Shown here: positions 63,522 to 64,000 of the stretch, piece by piece
How the letters are laid out: every line of letters begins with the position of its first letter
How positions within the stretch are numbered: the stretch's first letter is position 1
Assembly (NCBI GenBank): GCA_038893495.1
Contig: JAWARJ010000001.1
Location: 1-64,000, forward strand
Direction: 5' to 3'
Origin: Thermoproteus sp.
GTDB taxonomy: Archaea; Thermoproteota; Thermoprotei; Thermoproteales; Thermoproteaceae
DNA: 64,000 bases
Program-made: the position numbers and the translations under genes
The notes under the pieces: model-generated
Databases searched by the model: none
What the model was told of the DNA's origin: nothing
What the model saw: the letters and a program-made list of their open reading frames with translations, nothing else

Positions 63522-64000
63522 CGATATGCCCTCACAAGGCCGTTGGCCCTCGAGGTCAAGCCCGGCGAGCTCGTGATCATCTACGGCACCAACGGTGTGG
63601 GCAAAACCACCCTGGCCAAGGTCCTAGCCACCCTGTTGCCCCCTCTGGGCGGGTCCGTGGAGCTCGACGGAGCGCCCATAAGGAAGATGCGGAGGTCCAT
63701 ATTCTACCGCCCCGAGATGGTCGAGGTGTCGCCTAAAATAAAGGCCTTCGAGTACGTGGAGGCACTAGCCTCCTTCTACGGCGCCTCCGACTCGGCGGAG
63801 GAGGCCCCTAAGGGCCGTCGACGTCCCCCGAGGCTGGATGGACAAGATGTCGCAAGGCATGCGGAGGAGGGTCCAGCTGGCCTCGGCTCTGGCGGTCGCG
63901 CCTAAAGTCAAGCTGGCCGTGCTAGACGACCCCTACGTGAGTGTGGACCTGGAGGGGGCGGCCGCGCTCCACGAGGCGGTCCTCTCGGCGTTTGGCAATG
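63522..64000 (+). pseudogene. ABC transporter ATPase, truncated start and frameshifted (runs off the window)
   Basis: The ATPase sequence opens in mid-domain: RYALTRPLALEVKPGELVI, with a TAG just upstream (63519) and no ATG in frame; TTG 63543 is the first possible start. Walker A is YGTNGVGKTTLAKVL near 63580. Sense is lost after SDSAEEAP at the C4 run 63805-63808 and resumes in the next frame as AVDVPRGWMDKMSQGMRRRVQLASALA, with the signature M-S-Q-G-M and Walker B KLAVLDDPYVSVD, to the window edge. One C fewer would restore the frame. About a dozen N-terminal residues are missing compared with the usual domain. Confidence 0.65.

Overview
The window comes from a hyperthermophilic crenarchaeon of the order Thermoproteales, most like Thermoproteus or Pyrobaculum. 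This is inferred from the very short 16S-23S spacer without tRNA, the many leaderless genes with a TATA box about 24 bases before the start codon, the PaREP1-type gene, the archaeal-type PEP carboxylase, and the gene pairing for the dicarboxylate/4-hydroxybutyrate cycle. Coding sequence is GC-rich with AGG/AGA arginine codons, and intergenic promoters are AT-rich.

Layout. (1) 1-3,340: end of 16S and all of 23S rRNA, without introns. (2) 3.6-17.5 kb: an accessory zone. It opens with an apparent secreted polymorphic toxin of about 917 residues. Its AT-rich C-terminal tip carries a PD-(D/E)xK-type nuclease motif. A small acidic ORF and a cytoplasmic protein with two tandem related halves follow it in one overlapping operon. 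Beyond lie anchored extracytoplasmic proteins of unknown role, retropepsin-like, Nudix, MFS and PaREP1 genes, and several frame-broken genes, including a HEPN/nucleotidyltransferase pair. (3) 17.6-19.8 kb: a CLC chloride channel/antiporter facing two CBS-domain genes. (4) 19.8-29.4 kb: central carbon metabolism: PEP carboxylase, a zinc alcohol dehydrogenase, a flavin disulfide reductase-like protein, the flavoprotein and a shortened [2Fe-2S] subunit of succinate dehydrogenase/fumarate reductase, a CoA-acylating-type aldehyde dehydrogenase and an AMP-forming acyl-CoA ligase. Together they fit CO2 fixation through the dicarboxylate/4-hydroxybutyrate cycle.

(5) 29.3-43.2 kb: a [NiFe] hydrogenase island with hypF, hypCD, an embedded metallo-beta-lactamase-fold gene, hypE, hypA, a MinD/Mrp-type hypB, a degenerate maturation-protease paralog coupled to a winged-helix gene, the Tat-exported small subunit, a cytochrome b, the large subunit and its genuine maturation protease. 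Hydrogen oxidation would supply the electrons for carbon fixation. (6) 43.2-51 kb: a degenerate acyl-CoA synthetase, a sulfide:quinone-reductase-like flavoprotein with a DUF1641 partner, an MBL-fold enzyme, a decayed membrane-protein gene, purE, citrate synthase and a split flavoprotein gene. (7) 51-62.9 kb: purine synthesis (purL, purN, folD, purM, purQ, purS, purK, purC, purD, a purF paralog without the catalytic cysteine, purF). (8) 62.9-64 kb: a retropepsin-like gene and a broken ABC ATPase that runs off the window.

Frame breaks are concentrated in accessory genes, often at G or C runs, while the metabolic genes are open. The best candidate for an undescribed system is the toxin-like locus at 3.6-8.2 kb. 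The reduced fumarate reductase cluster and the hydrogenase pseudo-protease/regulator pair come next.
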